NCBI GenBank assembly: GCA_006352455.1
Contig: VANL01000009.1
Span: 62,001-126,000 of the forward strand
Length of the DNA stretch: 64,000 nucleotides
Direction of reading: 5' to 3'
Origin: Brachionus sp. 'Tiscar'
Lineage: Eukaryota; Rotifera; Eurotatoria; Ploima; Brachionidae
Below the pieces are notes generated by a model that saw nothing but the letters and a program-made list of their open reading frames with translations, had not been told where the DNA came from and ran no database searches. This document shows positions 60,001 to 64,000 of the stretch, in pieces. Numbering within the stretch: position 1 is the stretch's first letter; each line of letters starts with the position of its first letter. Position numbers and translations under genes: made by a program.

Positions 60001-61591
60001 TCAAGATACTTAATCTCAAGTTCTAAAATTTTATCGTACCAAATCGATTTATTAAGTCAAAAATAATTTTAATTATAAAAAAAAAATTAAACTAACTTAC
60101 TTAATATTTATAAAAACAAAATTAAAGATGAACAAGAGTTAAACAAAATTGAAAATATAAAATATTCTGATTCCTTTAAGAATTAATGAATTAAAAAAAT
60201 CCAAAAAATGCAAACAAGCTCATGCTTTAACTTGGTGTGCATCAAAAAGATTTTAAATTTATTTAAAGATAGATATATAGTTTAATATTCTTTATCAATT
60301 GAAAAAAAAAATCAATAAAAAGTTAAAAAGATTTGAAAAATTATGCTTTATTTAAACAAGCTTTTTTAAGTTATAAGCGAGAAATGCTTATTTTAATTTT
60401 TGAATTATCTTTTTATGATTAAATTCTGAGTTTTTTCGACACGCAATTTTTTTCTAAAGTTTAATCAAATTTTAAATTGATTAATTTAATGAAAATTTAT
60501 AACAAGCATAAAATAATAAGCAGAATTATCGGAATATGAACTCATCGATTCTAATTGTATTCTGAATTGATTAAACATGAAATTTTGGAAAATTTTCATT
60601 TCTAAACAGTCACACAACATATTTGATTAATTTCTCTTCTAATCCACGTTTATCTAGTCTAGAAATAAATAGACCTTTTTTAAAGCCTTTTTCAAATTTA
60701 ATCTCATTTATTGTAGCAAGTAAAATCGACATTCTTTTTTATTTTAATTCCACTTAAACCATCTTTTTTTTTAACAAAAATTAAGTTGATTAAATTTTCA
60801 ATAAAGTTGTTTTCTCATAAGTAAAACTCTTAGCCGATATTAAAAATAAAAATTTCTAATACCTTAAAACACGCGACAAAATATTTAGATCTTTTAATTG
60901 TAAATCAAAAATTTCCTGATGGAAAAATCACACTATATTAAAACTAAAAATCGAATATTCGTTTATTAAACTAAATTAATCGTTTAAACTCTGTAAATAT
61001 TGTTTGAAATTTTAAATCTCTCTTGATTAAAAATACCATTTAACATCAAAAAATAAATCTATCTATCCAATATTGATCTTAATTTAAAAAGCTAGTTTTA
61101 AGATAATGAATAATTTTCAAGACTTAAATGGATTTCATTTTTAACAGCTTTAATGATTTAAATTATCAATTAATGCCAAATTTTGAGTAGAGCATTTTTT
61201 TGATATTTATTCTAAATTTATTTAAAAATAAAATGAATATTGCTTTGATTTTCTCTAAGGGCCTTTACATAAAGATAAAAGTTTATTAAGCAAAAAAATT
61301 GCCCTAATGACTTAAAATCATTATCTTTATTTAAAATAAAATTTAATCAAAATCTATTTTCGGATAAGTCTTAAAAAAGTAAAAGCCCTAATTTAAGATA
61401 TTAGGAATAATTCATTTGATCGATTGTTCGAAATAACTAGTATTAGTTAATTATTAAATAATTGAATATTTATCTCAAAATTATCTGCATTTTCTCTCAT
61501 TTTTTGAATAAAAACTTTTTCAGATTAATTTATTATTTGTTAAATTCAAATGAGTCCTAGTTTTTAAAATACAAAAAAAAAATTAAAAGTT

Positions 61592-64000
61592 TTATTCATC
61601 TTCTTTTAAGCTAATCGCATCAACATAGTCTTTTTTCTTCTCAGATTTATTTCTTAAGTAGTCGTCTTCATCGTCACTAACTTCGGTGATTATGGCACCA
61701 CCATTTGGTTTACTTTCAGAATTTGATTCAGCAGGGCTTGAATGAAAAAAATTCTGCGAATTTCGCTGATAAGGTCCACTTTGATTTGGGTAGTACTGAT
61801 TGGCCGGATGAGGATGACCGTGAGGATGCACATGTACATGGGGCTTGCGATAAAAATACTGTCCACTCACTGTATCATAGAATAAATTTGTCTGCTGTGG
61901 TGTTCTATATGTAAAATAGTAAGCAGTTGGTTGCTCAATGTAAGTTTGATTCGGATGTCCATAATAGTGTGGCGGATAGCTAAATGATAAAAAATTAAAT
62001 TCTTCTCAAAGCTTTTATATACCTAGCTTTACTCGGAATCGATTTCCATTTTTTTAAATCCTATTTTACAAAATTTTATTAGAAAAAAGAAAACTCAGAG
62101 TTTATATAAGGTTCTAATTAGTTATTCATCCAAAATAAAATAAAATTTTTTTCTTAAAAACGATCCAACAATTGATTCTTAAGCAAATAGAGTAGTTGAT
62201 ATATTTTGAACATTAAAATCACCTAATATTTAAAAATAAATAATTGCTTACATTTTAACATAAATTTGATTTTTATCTAAAATTTAATTTTTTTTTGTTT
62301 AGAAAAAAATTAAGATCGAAGTTGCTAGAATCACTTAGAAGAAAAATTTGTCATTTATTTTATTACTTGAATTTATTTAATTTCAAAATTTTAAAATAGA
62401 AATTTTTTTTTACCCATTTCGAGAGCTGTAATAAAAATTATTCCGAGGATGATAATTTGGATAATTGGGATAATAACCGTCTAAGCTTGATGATGAATAA
62501 TACGAGTCTGAATAGCCTAAAATAGTTAGAAAATTTATTTTAATTTCTACCTAGATAATAAATACCATATGAAGAAGAAGAAGAATACTGCGATTGCTGG
62601 TTATAGTCCGAAGCTACCTGCAGTAAAAATTGCTTAATTGAAGCAAGTTCATTTATTTGAGTAACCAAAATCTCTAACTGTCTATCAAGTCTAATTATGT
62701 ATTCTTCGTAGAGCTTTTAAAATATTTTTAAAATTATATTAAAATTAAATAAAATATTTTTAAATTTAAATTAAATAAAATAATTTTCACACTTTGATTA
62801 CTACTTCACTGGTAAAGCGATTCATTTGATTGTTTTTATTCTTAATTTTGAGCTGTTCTTTAACTTCTGTTTGAAGTTTCTATAAAAAAAAAAAAAGAAA
62901 ATTTAAATATTTAAAACTTTTTTTATTAATTTAAAAAATTACTTGTGCTTGATTAGTAAAATTATCAGCTTTAAATATAAGTTCATTGATAACTTTAGGA
63001 TCATCCCTATCGAATACATCAAGTAATCTGCTCAAAATTTCAACTTCTGACTTTAGTTTGTCAATTAAGGAGTCATTATTTTTAGACAAATCACTAAGAG
63101 CGTTTAATTCGTTTAAAAAAACTGAATTAATGTAATTAGCTTGCTGTTTTTGTTTAAATGATTGTTGATCTTTCAATATTTTTATAGGAATTTGAACAGA
63201 AGTGTTGAATTGATCGTAGCTTCTTGAATTATTAATTGAACCATTGCTTTGTCGTGAAAAAATTCCAGCAGAAGATGAAGACGAGTTCGACGATTGAGTA
63301 TTAATGTCTTGTCTTGGCTCAGGTTTTTTTTTAACATTAGTTTCATCAGTATCTATTTCGACCAAGCTCAGTCCCAATGTTGTTGGAATTTCATTAAATG
63401 ATTTAGATGTTAGGTTTTTATTATTTGAAAATTTGGATATTTCTTCGCTTATTATTCCATTTGATTTTTTGGTATTTAAAGAATTTTTAAGTCCAAAGTC
63501 AGCGTTAGATCTTGATTTTAGATTTTTAAACCATGAGTGTTTCATTTCTGGTAGGGGTTGAGCTTCGCCTTTAATATTCTCTCTATTATTGTTTTTCAAA
63601 TTTGAAATACAATTTAAATTATTTCGATTTAAATTTTTAAAGCTTCTATAAAAATAATTTCTATTAGGTATGTTGTTACCTGTCGAAGTTTCATTCTCTT
63701 TTGATATTTTGCTAATTGAATCATCAGCATGGTCTTTTTTGCCGAAAAAACGCCTTGAAGCGGAACGAAATGATCTGAAATATTGACTACGTTGCATAAA
63801 ATCAGGTGGTTGAAAGCTGGCAGCTGATGCAGATTGCATTCCTGAATTGATGATTTCTTTTCTACCTCCGTCCAAATTTATATCTTGCACTTTGTCAATG
63901 AGCGCGCTCTGCATTCTCTCCGGCTGATTGGTCACATACTGAGCACTAGCCAAACTCATGTTTTCGTCATTTTGACGCATTTTTGTCATTTCTCCAGGCT
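61592..64000 (-). CDS. Unrecognised Ser/Asn- and Tyr-rich coiled-coil protein, 5' part outside window
   Basis: The 3' portion of a minus-strand gene. The exon at 62941-64000 has a possible ATG at 63989, but the frame stays open to the window edge, so the true start is uncertain. It encodes a basic, Ser/Asn-rich region (YFRSFRSASRRFFGKK near the start) followed by a helical segment ending LKSEVEILSRLLDVFD. Two short exons (about 62795-62880 and 62570-62715) add coiled coil: KLQTEVKEQLKIKNKN and YIIRLDRQLEILVTQINELA. The last exons are Tyr/Ser/Pro-rich (DGYYPNYPNYHP; QYFYRKPHVHVHPHGHPHP) and end in an acidic tail, ISLKEDE. The final exon is 61979-61592. No catalytic motif, signal peptide or membrane span is visible, and I do not recognise the family. 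A scaffold role is possible from composition only. Confidence 0.65.

Larger units (their letters stand above)
47440..61591. other. 14-kb gene desert upstream of the zinc-finger gene
   Basis: No frame of gene quality occurs on either strand; the few short frames are AT-rich or microsatellite-derived. It contains simple repeats: TCTC near 49785-49800, (CTTA)n at about 50831-50846, (CA)n at about 50072-50081 and 52326-52343, and (GAAC/GAGC)n at about 55539-55560. It also holds several short inverted repeats and GC-richer patches near 48650-48810, 51775-51860 and 54430-54500. Placement suggests regulatory DNA for the zinc-finger gene, but only position supports this. Confidence 0.5.

Overview
The window is eukaryotic, nuclear and metazoan. 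Introns are numerous, mostly 45-70 bp with GT...AG ends, and very AT-rich. The genes belong to animal families (beta-spectrin, EEA1, LANCL3, SLC29 nucleoside transporter, F-box/WD40), and two cytosolic tRNA genes are present. The strongly AT-rich sequence, small introns and compact gene clusters fit a microscopic invertebrate such as a monogonont rotifer, but that assignment is inference. No bacterial, organellar or CRISPR features were seen.

Layout: 1-7.85 kb holds five closely spaced plus-strand genes: folylpolyglutamate synthase (FPGS), N6AMT1/HEMK2 methyltransferase, RNA polymerase II subunit RPB4 (POLR2D), an unrecognised 334-aa protein, and mitochondrial acetyl-CoA synthetase (ACSS1). 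From 7.85 to 14.6 kb no gene is visible. From 14.6 to 23.65 kb lies a complete conventional beta-spectrin whose second exon is 5.6 kb. From 23.65 to 27.3 kb is a repeat island: a LINE reverse-transcriptase relic, a deleted hAT transposon with intact 8-bp target duplications, a piggyBac-like TTAA-flanked element, and tRNA-Thr. LANCL3 (27.3-28.8 kb, +) converges tail to tail on a 14-exon F-box/WD40 gene (28.8-32.9 kb, -). One intron of that gene contains a complete single-exon gene on the same strand, encoding a type I membrane protein. Then come tRNA-Gln, an EEA1 orthologue (33.8-38.5 kb, -), a small TA-flanked inverted-repeat element, a nucleoside transporter of the ENT/SLC29 family (39.7-41.6 kb, -), a foldback element near 43 kb, and an intronless five-finger C2H2 protein (44.4-47.4 kb, -). 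About 14 kb upstream of the zinc-finger gene has no credible coding sequence. The window ends inside an unrecognised Ser/Tyr-rich coiled-coil gene (-).

Gene models for FPGS, POLR2D, ACSS1, spectrin, LANCL3 and the F-box/WD gene were traced exon by exon and keep reading frame throughout. Total lengths (587, 140, 671, 2524, 425 and 617 aa) agree with the families where a comparison exists. Functionally this is a mixed housekeeping neighbourhood (folate and acetate metabolism, translation-factor methylation, transcription, membrane skeleton, early endosome tethering, ubiquitin ligation, nucleoside transport). A putative developmental transcription factor follows in a gene-poor domain. Nothing links the genes into one pathway. 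The least described items are the intron-nested membrane protein, the 334-aa orphan, the zinc-finger gene with its desert, and the small transposons.
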